This document shows, one piece after another, positions 31,785 to 38,625 of a DNA stretch of 40,177 nt. The DNA comes from Oscillospiraceae bacterium. Lineage in GTDB: Bacteria; Bacillota; Clostridia; Oscillospirales; Ruminococcaceae. Made by a program: the position numbers and the translations under genes. The notes beneath the pieces were generated by a model. That model saw nothing but the letters and a program-made list of their open reading frames with translations. It was not told where the DNA came from and did no database searches. Numbering within the stretch: the stretch's first letter is position 1; every line of letters starts with the position of its first letter. The stretch is taken from positions 1-40,177 of the forward strand of contig JAFTXQ010000016.1 in NCBI GenBank assembly GCA_017461565.1, in the 5' to 3' direction.

Positions 31785-33038
31785 TCAGCGTATCTTTCTC
31801 GCCTCGCAGTAGAATCTCTTGTCATGAGCATGGCCCATTGAGAAGGTCTTTCTCGGCAGGGCGCCGTCTTTGATAACAGTGGGGAAGAGCTCTGCCTTTG
31901 TCATAGAGGGCAGCAGGAAACCAATGCTGTTGTCAGCTTCGCACAGGGATCTTACAACATCGTCGCCATGGATGTAGTCGATAGCACCCTTATTCTGTGC
32001 AAGATAGCCGTCAAGGAAATTCTGCAGGCTGCCTACGGTGAGGTTTGCGGTGGGCTTTGTTACAGCGTAGCTTTCCTCTGTGCCGTTAAGTACGACCACA
32101 AAGCTCTGACCCTCTGTGCCCTTTACGAGACCGAGTGCTTCGTTCATTTCTGCCATCAGCTTATCCGTATCAACATCAACTATAACACGGTGAATAGCCT
32201 CGAATTCAAGAGCTTCGCTGTGCAGGTTAACTACCTCTGCAAGAGCATAGCGTGCAAGCGCAGCTTCGGGAGAGTTTGCTGCCTTTTTCTCCTCGTAGCA
32301 CGCCTTTGCGGTGGCGAGGGAGTGGTTGCCGTCGCCCATAGCATACAGCAGCACCTCCTGTCCGCTGAGTCCGTAGCGATTGTTGAAATCCGCCTTGTCA
32401 GCAAGAACATCCAGTGCAGCAAAAACAGCCTTTGCGTCATCGCCGTTAACAAGATAACCTGCGAGGTGCCCGCCGTTCTGCATAAGTTCAAAATCATACA
32501 GCTTTGTGAGTGTATCAAGACGTGCTTCAAGCGGCTCGATAACCGTCTTTTTCACATCGTCAATAAGTATCATGATATGGGGAAGCTCCAGCTCTGCGTC
32601 ACGGCGTATCTCCATTCTGGGAGGGATACGGGAGGCAACGGTCGCTTCGGTAGCACGTACCTGCGAGGTGCTTCCTTTGGTATAATCATACATCTCAAGG
32701 TCGATAGCGCCGACAAGACCTGTGCGTACCTTGCCGTCAGCCTGTGTGCGGACGGTGAGGATGAGAGAATCCTTATACTCGTTGAAAATGGCTTCGCTGA
32801 GGTATTTGCGCATCTGTTCGTTGATGTCAGCGATGCGCTGTTTAGCGTCGGGGGATTCGAGATAGACCTCGGGCAGGATGAGCTTGAGTGCCGAGGGGCT
32901 GCTCCCAGCGATCTCCGCTGTTTTTTCCCAGTACTGAGGCTCGCTTGTGTACTGGTCGCAGGCAACGACCGCCCACTTTGTCATTTCCTCTTCTGAAAGC
33001 TTCGGCAAAAGTATATCCGCTGTGGTGAAAGCTGTCAT
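31785..33038 (-). CDS. DUF1015 family protein
   Basis: 417 residues. It matches the conserved DUF1015 pattern: the N-terminal WAVVACDQYTSEPQYW block, a central DYTKGS...VRATE segment and GDGNHSLATAKACYE, with C-terminal DDVVRSL and FPTVIKDGALPRKTFSMGH (final 19 residues of that block). The protein is widely conserved, often next to serine biosynthesis genes, but its biochemistry is not established; no ser genes adjoin it here. No signal peptide; it should be cytoplasmic. It is transcribed from its own promoter and possibly feeds into the serine hydrolase downstream. Confidence 0.92.
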   Translation of the reverse strand: MTAFTTADILLPKLSEEEMTKWAVVACDQYTSEPQYWEKTAEIAGSSPSALKLILPEVYLESPDAKQRIADINEQMRKYLSEAIFNEYKDSLILTVRTQADGKVRTGLVGAIDLEMYDYTKGSTSQVRATEATVASRIPPRMEIRRDAELELPHIMILIDDVKKTVIEPLEARLDTLTKLYDFELMQNGGHLAGYLVNGDDAKAVFAALDVLADKADFNNRYGLSGQEVLLYAMGDGNHSLATAKACYEEKKAANSPEAALARYALAEVVNLHSEALEFEAIHRVIVDVDTDKLMAEMNEALGLVKGTEGQSFVVVLNGTEESYAVTKPTANLTVGSLQNFLDGYLAQNKGAIDYIHGDDVVRSLCEADNSIGFLLPSMTKAELFPTVIKDGALPRKTFSMGHAHDKRFYCEARKIR

Positions 33039-33067
33039 GATATCAGTTCCTTTCGTATTTGTAAAAC

Positions 33068-33081
33068 CCGTCCGCTGACGG
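33068..33081 (-). promoter_or_regulatory. Leader hairpin of the DUF1015 gene
   Basis: Minus strand: CCGTC-AGCG-GACGG followed by GTTTT, beginning about 10 nt into the predicted transcript. The stem is short (5 bp); it could be a weak attenuator or a stability element. Confidence 0.4.
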
Positions 33082-33098
33082 ATCGTGCATATATAGTC

Positions 33099-33127
33099 AT
33101 TTTACCATAAAAAACGTATTTGTTCAA
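33099..33127 (-). promoter_or_regulatory. Promoter of the DUF1015 gene
   Basis: Minus strand: TTGAAC (33127-33122), 17-bp spacer, TAAAAT (33104-33099), with an upstream TGG. The leader is about 50 nt. Confidence 0.75.
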
Positions 33128-33181
33128 TACTTTTTTAAGATGAAGCGACCGCTTTCACGAAACTTTTATATGTGATTTTTA

Positions 33182-33220
33182 ACATATCTGATTGTGCTTT
33201 TTGCACAAATCTTGATATGT
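33182..33220. repeat. Imperfect palindrome between two divergent promoters
   Basis: ACATATC (33182-33188) / GATATGT (33214-33220) outside, TTGTGC (33192-33197) / GCACAA (33203-33208) inside, T5 loop. It lies 26 bp upstream of the -35 for the GS[FY]-repeat gene and may be a regulator site. Confidence 0.6.
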
Positions 33221-33245
33221 GGCGATTTTTGTTATTGTAAACTTG

Positions 33246-33274
33246 TTGAAATTTATTAAAAGATATGGTATACT
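33246..33274 (+). promoter_or_regulatory. Promoter of the GS[FY]-repeat / glycosyltransferase operon
   Basis: TTGAAA (33246-33251), 17-bp spacer, TATACT (33269-33274) with a TGG extension. The start site falls near 33281, giving a leader of about 30 nt with TTGGAGGAAG before ATG 33312. Confidence 0.82.
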
Positions 33275-33311
33275 ATAAAAGATAATTGTGCATTTTTATT
33301 GGAGGAAGCGG

Positions 33312-34127
33312 ATGGATTGTGCTTTATGGCTTAACAAAAAGAAGATCTATTCGGCAGATGAGATCGCCGATAACTTCGACATAGCTGCTATCCGTGGATA
33401 TTTCCTCGGGGGTAGCCTGATAAAATGGCTTTCTTCCCACGGGGGAGAAGAGCTTGCGAGGGAGCTTTCCAACGTGCTCCCCGATGAGCCATGCCTTAAT
33501 GACCGTCTGAGCGGTATTTTTCTGGAAAAGAAGTGCGATGTGCCTGTCCACAGGACGGATGAAAACGTTGTTGCGGCGGTGGAGCGCTTCAGAAGCAATG
33601 CAGCACCTCAGCCCTCTGTAACAGGAAGCTTTGCTTCAACAAGTTCTTTTTCGGGAAGCTTTTCTTTCGGCAGCTTTGGTTTTGGCATAACGGCGGCAAA
33701 CGGTTCTTTCGGCTATGGTAGCTATTCTCTCAGCTCATTCAATCGTGGCAGCTTCTCCAATGCGTGGCAGTGGGAGTGGGAATGGTACTTGGGCTCTTTC
33801 AGAAAAGGCTCGTTCCGCTATGGTATGACAAGCTTCGGCGGGTCTTATGCGTATAATTTCGGCTTATATCGTTTCGGCTCTTTCGATTATGGCTCATTTA
33901 ATTATGGTTCTTTCGGCTACGGATCGTATCCCTATGGGAAAGGCTCCTTCCGCTTTGGCGGTCCTTTTGCTTCGGGCGAGGCTTTATTGTTCGGCTCTTA
34001 CAGAGGGGTTCCTATGTCAGGCGGCAGTTTCCGCTGCATCTCCTCGGACGAGTACGACGAGATAATGTACCGCACTCTCGGTATGTGTCCGTTAAATCGA
34101 TTCGGCTATGGCATACATCTGATATGA
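33312..34127 (+). CDS. GS[FY]-pentapeptide-repeat protein with helical N-terminal domain
   Basis: 271 residues. ATG 33312 follows TTGGAGG; an in-frame GTG at 33288 precedes that site and is rejected. Residues 1-95 form a compact, mostly helical domain with NFDIAAIRGYFLGGSLIKWL at 21-40. Residues of about 104-240 are low complexity: some 15-16 copies of Gly-Ser-Phe/Tyr, mostly on a five-residue grid (G-S-F-x-Y), clearest at 189-208. A Trp-rich insert (W152, W154, W156, W158) interrupts them. The period suits a pentapeptide-repeat beta-helix, but the consensus is not the classical A-D/N-L-x-x. There is no signal peptide or transmembrane helix. The glycosyltransferase-like gene begins 7 nt downstream. 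I do not recognise a named family. Confidence 0.85.
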   Translation: MDCALWLNKKKIYSADEIADNFDIAAIRGYFLGGSLIKWLSSHGGEELARELSNVLPDEPCLNDRLSGIFLEKKCDVPVHRTDENVVAAVERFRSNAAPQPSVTGSFASTSSFSGSFSFGSFGFGITAANGSFGYGSYSLSSFNRGSFSNAWQWEWEWYLGSFRKGSFRYGMTSFGGSYAYNFGLYRFGSFDYGSFNYGSFGYGSYPYGKGSFRFGGPFASGEALLFGSYRGVPMSGGSFRCISSDEYDEIMYRTLGMCPLNRFGYGIHLI

Positions 34128-34134
34128 GGTATTT

Positions 34135-34971
34135 ATGAACGCTATTCATATAATTTCCACCGCTCCGTTTTTTGCAAAGAAAAGCGGAGCTTTTTTTCAG
34201 GAGGATTTCGACCTTTACTGCACCGTGCTTTCTGCGTTAAGCTGGAGGAAGCATAACGGTGATATTTCGCTTTATACCGATACCGCAGGTGCGGAGTATT
34301 ATAACAGGATCGGACTTTGCGACATCTGGAATGAGGTGCGCATCTGTATTCCCGATGATCTTGAGGGGATCGACCCGCAGATGTTCTGGGCAGGCGGCAA
34401 GCTTTTCGCTTTGCGTGAGGCAGAGGCACCCTGCGCTATGATCGACACCGATATGATAATATGGAACGAGCTTCCTCTTGGAAAGGAGCTTGTAGCGGCG
34501 CATAGGGAGGAGATATATCCCGATATTTATCCTCCTGTTTCCTACTTTCGTCTTAAGGATCACATTCTGCCACCATTTGATGAGAGCATACTTCCGCTGA
34601 ATACAGCATTTCTGTATCTTCCCGACAATGATTTCAAGGAGTTTTATACTTCTCAAGCGATAGCTTTTATGAAATCATCCGTACCCTGTGATGACAGGCT
34701 GTGCTATATGGTGTTTGCTGAGCAGCGTATGGCGGCTATGTGTGCCGAATACACAGGAACCCCTGTAAAGACGCTGCTTGACAAGGATCATTTGTTCTTT
34801 CCGCAGGATGATGTCACTCATCTGTGGGGCGCAAAGCAGGTTATGAGAGATAAGCCCGAGCTTCGCAGCGACTTCTGCCGCAAAGCGGCTCAGCGCATAC
34901 GCAGTGAGTTTCCTGACTATGCCTATACAGTGGATATCATAGAGGGACAATCCGCAGTTTCGTCAAATTAA
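34135..34971 (+). CDS. Glycosyltransferase-like protein (DUF6734-type)
   Basis: 278 residues; the upstream stop codon is part of its TGAGGT ribosome binding site, so the two genes are translationally coupled. A GT-A-like layout is visible: an N-terminal beta-strand (AIHIISTAPF), a YTDT segment, an acidic D104-T-D106 (CAMIDTDMIIW) in the position of the metal-binding DxD of nucleotide-sugar transferases, and a late His/Trp motif (THLWGAKQ). The resemblance to DUF6734 is from memory. No membrane segment: a cytoplasmic enzyme. Its obvious candidate substrate is the Ser-rich repeat protein encoded just upstream, which is inference. Confidence 0.8.
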   Translation: MNAIHIISTAPFFAKKSGAFFQEDFDLYCTVLSALSWRKHNGDISLYTDTAGAEYYNRIGLCDIWNEVRICIPDDLEGIDPQMFWAGGKLFALREAEAPCAMIDTDMIIWNELPLGKELVAAHREEIYPDIYPPVSYFRLKDHILPPFDESILPLNTAFLYLPDNDFKEFYTSQAIAFMKSSVPCDDRLCYMVFAEQRMAAMCAEYTGTPVKTLLDKDHLFFPQDDVTHLWGAKQVMRDKPELRSDFCRKAAQRIRSEFPDYAYTVDIIEGQSAVSSN

Positions 34972-35006
34972 ACAAAAGAAAAGAACAAAATTGTTTTATA
35001 AAAAAG

Positions 35007-35035
35007 TAGACATTTTCAAACTGTTGTGATATAAT
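35007..35035 (+). promoter_or_regulatory. Promoter of the small four-Cys protein
   Basis: TAGACA (35007-35012), 17-bp spacer, TATAAT (35030-35035). Leader about 57 nt, ending in GGAGG. Confidence 0.85.
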
Positions 35036-35099
35036 GTATTTATAAAAGTAGATTTTATTTCAGTGCGGATATGCTATCCGTCGGATGGAGGTAATATTT

Positions 35100-35315
35100 A
35101 TGGCTAAGAAGAAGCTGTTCGGCAATAATATTAAGCCGTCCTGCAAATACTGCGAGCTTGGTACAGCAGGTGAGGGCGACAAGATCATGTGCTCTAAGTT
35201 TGGTCCTGTAAAAACCTACGACTCCTGCAAGAAGTTTGTTTACTCTCCTCTTAAGAGGGTTCCCAAGAAGGAGCTTCAGCTTGCAAACTCCGCTGTAAAC
35301 GATATCGATTTCTGA
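35100..35315 (+). CDS. Small four-cysteine (zinc-ribbon-like) protein
   Basis: 71 residues from ATG 35100, with GGAGG 8 nt upstream; an in-frame start at 35085 overlaps the binding site. The N-terminus is basic (MAKKKLFG), followed by CKYC and two more Cys (MCSKFG, YDSCKKF), the spacing of a small metal-binding knuckle, then a basic linker and polar end. It may bind zinc and RNA or protein; function unknown. It has its own strong promoter and terminator, which argues for a real, well-expressed monocistronic gene. Confidence 0.8.
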   Translation: MAKKKLFGNNIKPSCKYCELGTAGEGDKIMCSKFGPVKTYDSCKKFVYSPLKRVPKKELQLANSAVNDIDF

Positions 35316-35340
35316 TACATACGGCATAATAACAAGATGA

Positions 35341-35369
35341 CCGTCCCGATAGATATTCGGGACGGTTTT
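35341..35369 (+). terminator. Terminator of the four-Cys protein gene
   Basis: Stem CCGTCCCGA / TCGGGACGG (35341-35349 / 35357-35365), loop TAGATAT, then TTTT. Confidence 0.9.
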
Positions 35370-35382
35370 GATTATAAAGCTG

Positions 35383-35422
35383 AAGCTCCGCTTTATTGCA
35401 AAGCGGAGCTTTAGTTGTTTTT
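35383..35422. terminator. Second terminator, between convergent genes
   Basis: Perfect 12-bp stem AAGCTCCGCTTT / AAAGCGGAGCTT (35383-35394 / 35400-35411), loop ATTGC. On the plus strand a T-rich tract (TTAGTTGTTTTTTT) follows. It lies against the ruvX stop, so ruvX transcripts traverse the hairpin as well. Confidence 0.8.
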
Positions 35423-35848
35423 TTATTCGTCGGGGTGATTTTTGCGAAAAGCGAGGTAGCTTTCGAGAATGATCGCTGCCGCCACTGCGTCGAGGGTCTC
35501 CTTGCGCTTTTTGCCGCGCTTGTTGTTCTCGTTCATAATGCCGATAGCGGAAACGGTGGAGCTGCGCTCGTCCCACATCTTAACTTCAACATCCACAAGC
35601 TCACGTAGCTTCTCGGCAAAGAGATTGCACTTTTCGCTTCGTGGACCGTAGGTGCCGTTCATGTTGATGGGATTGCCCACGATCACCATTTCAGCCTTGT
35701 TCAGCTTTACTTCCTCCGCTACCATCTCAATGCAGCGGTCAAAGTCCTTCATGGTGATTATCTTAAGCGGCGAGGCGAGTATCTCGCTCTTGTCGCACAT
35801 TGCAAGTCCCGTGCGTGTATCGCCGTAGTCTACTGCCATTATTTTCAT
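35423..35848 (-). CDS. ruvX: Putative Holliday junction resolvase / pre-16S rRNA nuclease YqgF
   Basis: 141 residues, the usual YqgF length. RNase-H-like fold with the first acid in MAVDYG (Asp7), the G-N-P strand of MVIVGNPINMNGT, and the later acids in DERSSTV and LDAVAAAIIL. YqgF proteins are thought to process the 5' end of pre-16S rRNA or to resolve recombination junctions. The start is backed by AGGGAGGAC. It has no close operon partner: terminators lie on both sides. Confidence 0.94.
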   Translation of the reverse strand: MKIMAVDYGDTRTGLAMCDKSEILASPLKIITMKDFDRCIEMVAEEVKLNKAEMVIVGNPINMNGTYGPRSEKCNLFAEKLRELVDVEVKMWDERSSTVSAIGIMNENNKRGKKRKETLDAVAAAIILESYLAFRKNHPDE

Positions 35849-35907
35849 ATATGTCCTCCCTGTACAGGATGATTTTATTGCTTGTTATGTTTGTAGCCCA
35901 GAAAAGG

Positions 35908-35945
35908 CTCAACGGCAAGGCTGTGTGCCTGCCGTTGAGTTTTTG
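35908..35945. terminator. Terminator between ruvX and pyrD
   Basis: Stem CTCAACGGC-A-AGGC / GCCT-GCCGTTGAG with one bulged A; T5 follows on the plus strand and TTTT on the minus strand. It would end the pyr operon transcript ahead of ruvX. Confidence 0.85.
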
Positions 35946-35964
35946 CTTTAGGAAGCATGAAGTA

Positions 35965-36882
35965 TTACCACGGTTTAACTTGTCCAACTATTTCGCTAAG
36001 GCTCTTGATACCGTTGTCGTCCATATACTTCGCAAGACCCTCTGTAACCTTGAGGGGAGCGTAGGGATCGGTGAATATCGCTGTCCCCATCTGGATGGCG
36101 GAAGCGCCTGCCAGCATCATTTCAACAGCGTCCTCCCATGTGGAGATACCGCCCATACCGATTATCGGGATCTTTACAGCGTTGAAGCACTGCCATACGC
36201 AGCGTACAGCCACGGGGAATATAGCAGGGCCGGACAGACCGCCTACGTTGTTGTGGAGGATAGGTCTGCGGTTGCGGATGTCTATTCTCATGCCGAGGAG
36301 AGTGTTGATAACGCTGATGGAGTCGGCACCCTCTGCCTCGACTGCCTTTGCGATGTCTGCGATGCTTGTTACGTTAGGGGTCAGCTTCACGATAAGCGGC
36401 TTCTTTGTTGCGTTTCTCACAGCCTTTGTAACGGCTGCTGCGCCCTCGGTGGTAACGCCCCATGTAGCACCGCCTGCCTTTACGTTGGGACAGGAGATGT
36501 TAAGCTCTATCATATCAACGTTGCTGCTTTCCAGTATCTCGGCAGCAGCGATGTAGTCATCGAGAGTTGCACCTGCAACGTTTGCGATTATTACAGTACC
36601 CTTGCCTTCTTCCTTGAGGGTATCGAGGTAATAGTCAACAAAGCCACGCACGCCGATATTCTGAAGCCCCACGGAGTTAAGGATGCCCGAGGGCGTCTCG
36701 GCAATTCTGGGAGGGATGTTGCCCATCTTAGGCTCGATAGTCATGCCTTTGCAAGAGATACCGCCAAGCTCGGAGATAGGGTAGAGGTCGGTGTAGCACT
36801 CGCCGTTGCCGTAAGCGCCCGAAGCCATTATTACAGGGTTCTTGAAATCAACGCCTGCGATTTTTACAGAAAGATCAGCCAT
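35965..36882 (-). CDS. pyrD: Dihydroorotate dehydrogenase B, catalytic subunit
   Basis: 305 residues, type 1B (PyrDB) by length and by its partner. The active-site cysteine is in NISCPNVKAGG, with the FMN-site VMASGAYGNGE and GMGGISTWEDA. It oxidises dihydroorotate to orotate and passes electrons through PyrK to NAD+. The start overlaps the pyrK end by 8 bp, with GGAGG inside pyrK. A terminator lies beyond its stop. Confidence 0.97.
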   Translation of the reverse strand: MADLSVKIAGVDFKNPVIMASGAYGNGECYTDLYPISELGGISCKGMTIEPKMGNIPPRIAETPSGILNSVGLQNIGVRGFVDYYLDTLKEEGKGTVIIANVAGATLDDYIAAAEILESSNVDMIELNISCPNVKAGGATWGVTTEGAAAVTKAVRNATKKPLIVKLTPNVTSIADIAKAVEAEGADSISVINTLLGMRIDIRNRRPILHNNVGGLSGPAIFPVAVRCVWQCFNAVKIPIIGMGGISTWEDAVEMMLAGASAIQMGTAIFTDPYAPLKVTEGLAKYMDDNGIKSLSEIVGQVKPW

Positions 36883-37648
36883 CGAATCTTACCTCCTTAG
36901 CGTCAAATACAGGTCCGTCCTTGCAGACTCTGGAATAATACTCCTTGCCGTTTCTTACTGTCATGCAGCTGCATACGACGCAGGCGCCTACGCCGCAGCC
37001 CATACGCTGCTCGAGAGAAACACGGCAGGGGATGTTGTTGTCCTCGCACTCCTTTACAACAGCCTTTATCATAGGCTCGGGACCGCAGGCGCATACAAGG
37101 TCAACGTTGCCCTTTGCAAGCTCCTCTGTGAGAGGAGTTGTCACAACACCGTGATAGCCTACGCTTCCGTCGTCGGTGCAGACGATGGTGTTTGCACCAT
37201 AAGCTGCGAACTCCTTGTCGAGTATTACCTTGTCATAGCTTCTGAAGCCGAGGATGGCTGTGCAGTCAGCACCGCACTGCTTGGCGATGCCCAGCAGCGG
37301 AGGAACGCCGATGCCGCCTCCGACAACGATCACTTTCTTGCCCTCGGGCACCTTGAAGCCGTTGCCGAGCGGGCCGAGAACATCCAGATTATCACCCACG
37401 TTTGCATGGGAGATGACCTCTGTGCCCTTGCCACGGACTTCAAACACGAAGCGCAGCGTGCCCTGATCCTTGTCTATCTCGCATATTGAGATGGGGCGGC
37501 GCAGAGTGTAGCCGTCTGCCAGAATGTTGGCGAATTGTCCCACCTCTGCTGCGTTTGCTGCATCGGGACACTTAACAGTGATGGAGAATATCCCTCCTGC
37601 GAGGGCTTTTTTCTCAATTACGGGGTACTTGTCGCAGAAATAACTCAT
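36875..37648 (-). CDS. pyrK: Dihydroorotate dehydrogenase B, electron-transfer subunit
   Basis: 257 residues. FAD-binding site TLRRPISIC, NAD-binding stretch VVGGGIGVPPLLG and a C-terminal [2Fe-2S] cluster with three closely spaced cysteines in MGCGVGACVVC and one more in SRVCKDGPVF. It couples PyrD to NAD+. AAGGAGG precedes the ATG. Its first codon overlaps the stop of the upstream membrane-protein gene (ATGA), so translation of the two is coupled. Confidence 0.96.
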   Translation of the reverse strand: MSYFCDKYPVIEKKALAGGIFSITVKCPDAANAAEVGQFANILADGYTLRRPISICEIDKDQGTLRFVFEVRGKGTEVISHANVGDNLDVLGPLGNGFKVPEGKKVIVVGGGIGVPPLLGIAKQCGADCTAILGFRSYDKVILDKEFAAYGANTIVCTDDGSVGYHGVVTTPLTEELAKGNVDLVCACGPEPMIKAVVKECEDNNIPCRVSLEQRMGCGVGACVVCSCMTVRNGKEYYSRVCKDGPVFDAKEVRFDG

Positions 37649-38295
37649 AAGTCCTCCTTGGTGTTTTTATCGTTTTCGGGAGCGTTGTCCTTGCTCGCCG
37701 TATCTTTTTTCTCGGATACCGCAACAGCCTTTACCTTGATGGCGTTGCTTTCGGCCTTTTCGGGCTTTGCGGTTATGGTGGCTATTCTGTGGGAGGTGTA
37801 GCGGATAAGAATAGCTATCAGCAGCGCATACAGTATCACCGACCAGCTGAACCACGAAAAACCGTACTGCGGCAGCAGCTTGTCCTGGGCGATACACATG
37901 ATGTCAAATACGATAACAAGTGCAGGTATCTTACACAGTGAGGCGCAGAAAGCGAGTGCATCGTAGCAGTCTTGAGCGTTGCGTTTTGTGACTGCATAGC
38001 GGCTGAATTTATGGCTCTTAAGCACCAGCACTATGTATGCCGTAAGTATTCCCACTGCAAGCACTGGGAATATCAAGGCAAGCCACTGCTTCCACTGATA
38101 GTTGGGGTCGTTCGCTGTCAGTGTGGCCAGCACTTCGGGGTTTGAGGTGTCGATAAGGCTGTAGAAATCATCGTAGCGCTGAAAGAAGCTTATCGTTGAC
38201 GATACTATCAGCACCACAAGTCCCAGCGAAAGAACATCCGCAACCAGACGGGATACCTTATATGTGTGCTTTACGGGATATTTGCCGATCTTCAT
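37645..38295 (-). CDS. Four-TM membrane protein in the pyr operon
   Basis: 216 residues; ATG 38295 follows GAAAGGA better than an earlier in-frame start at 38310. Four hydrophobic helices are visible (LSLGLVVLIVSSTISFF, LALIFPVLAVGILTAYIVLV, ALVIVFDIMCIA, WSVILYALLIAILIRY), then a charged cytoplasmic tail of about 50 residues with repeated Lys/Glu/Asp. No family is recognised. It sits between carB and pyrK and shares an ATGA overlap with pyrK, so it is translated with the pyrimidine genes. A role in nucleobase transport or membrane attachment of PyrK is speculation. Confidence 0.8.
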   Translation of the reverse strand: MKIGKYPVKHTYKVSRLVADVLSLGLVVLIVSSTISFFQRYDDFYSLIDTSNPEVLATLTANDPNYQWKQWLALIFPVLAVGILTAYIVLVLKSHKFSRYAVTKRNAQDCYDALAFCASLCKIPALVIVFDIMCIAQDKLLPQYGFSWFSWSVILYALLIAILIRYTSHRIATITAKPEKAESNAIKVKAVAVSEKKDTASKDNAPENDKNTKEDL

Positions 38296-38460
38296 TTGTT
38301 TTCCTTTCACAGAACAGGGGTCATATACCCGAAAACGGCGAGAGCCAGTCCCGCCGTTGGGTTGTAGTTCGTACTGTCGTACAATTTGAATAGAAATTAC
38401 GCTCTAAGGGTGGCAGGATGGCAGAGTTCTTAGTGTATGCTAAAGATCCACCCTCAGACA

Positions 38461-38622
38461 AGTGAGAAGCACACAGATGCAAGAAATGTACTCGCAGATA
38501 TGTGATTGGTCTGTGCTTAAAGGGTGGCGGAAAGGTGGTAGATGCAAGGAAACTGCCAACCGACTAGGCTTTGTGCCTGTCGGTCGGCGGTTGACGAAGC
38601 AGATGCCTCCTTAACGCCAGCC
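38461..38622 (-). repeat. Dispersed intergenic repeat, copy 2 (expanded)
   Basis: On the minus strand it begins 3 nt after the carB stop and matches copy 1 (11610-11725). After TTTCCTTGCATCT it carries about 65 bp that ends in a second TTTCTTGCATCT before continuing as copy 1 does (GTGTGCTTCTC against GTGCACTTCTC). Copy 2 is thus a nested or duplicated form. Confidence 0.78.
38551..38592 (-). ncRNA. Conserved hairpin in repeat copy 2
   Basis: 42-nt hairpin with loop ACAAA, equivalent to 11640-11681. A C-G pair here replaces the G-C pair of copy 1. Confidence 0.55.
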
Positions 38623-38625
38623 GTA

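Larger units (their letters stand above)
38296..38625. other. 330-bp gap between carB and the membrane-protein gene
   Basis: No credible gene is seen. The left part has a weak hairpin, AACGGCG / CGCCGTT (38334-38340 / 38352-38358), followed on the minus strand by TT. The right two thirds hold a dispersed repeat (38461-38622) with internal duplication. No clear SigA promoter is visible. Confidence 0.7.
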
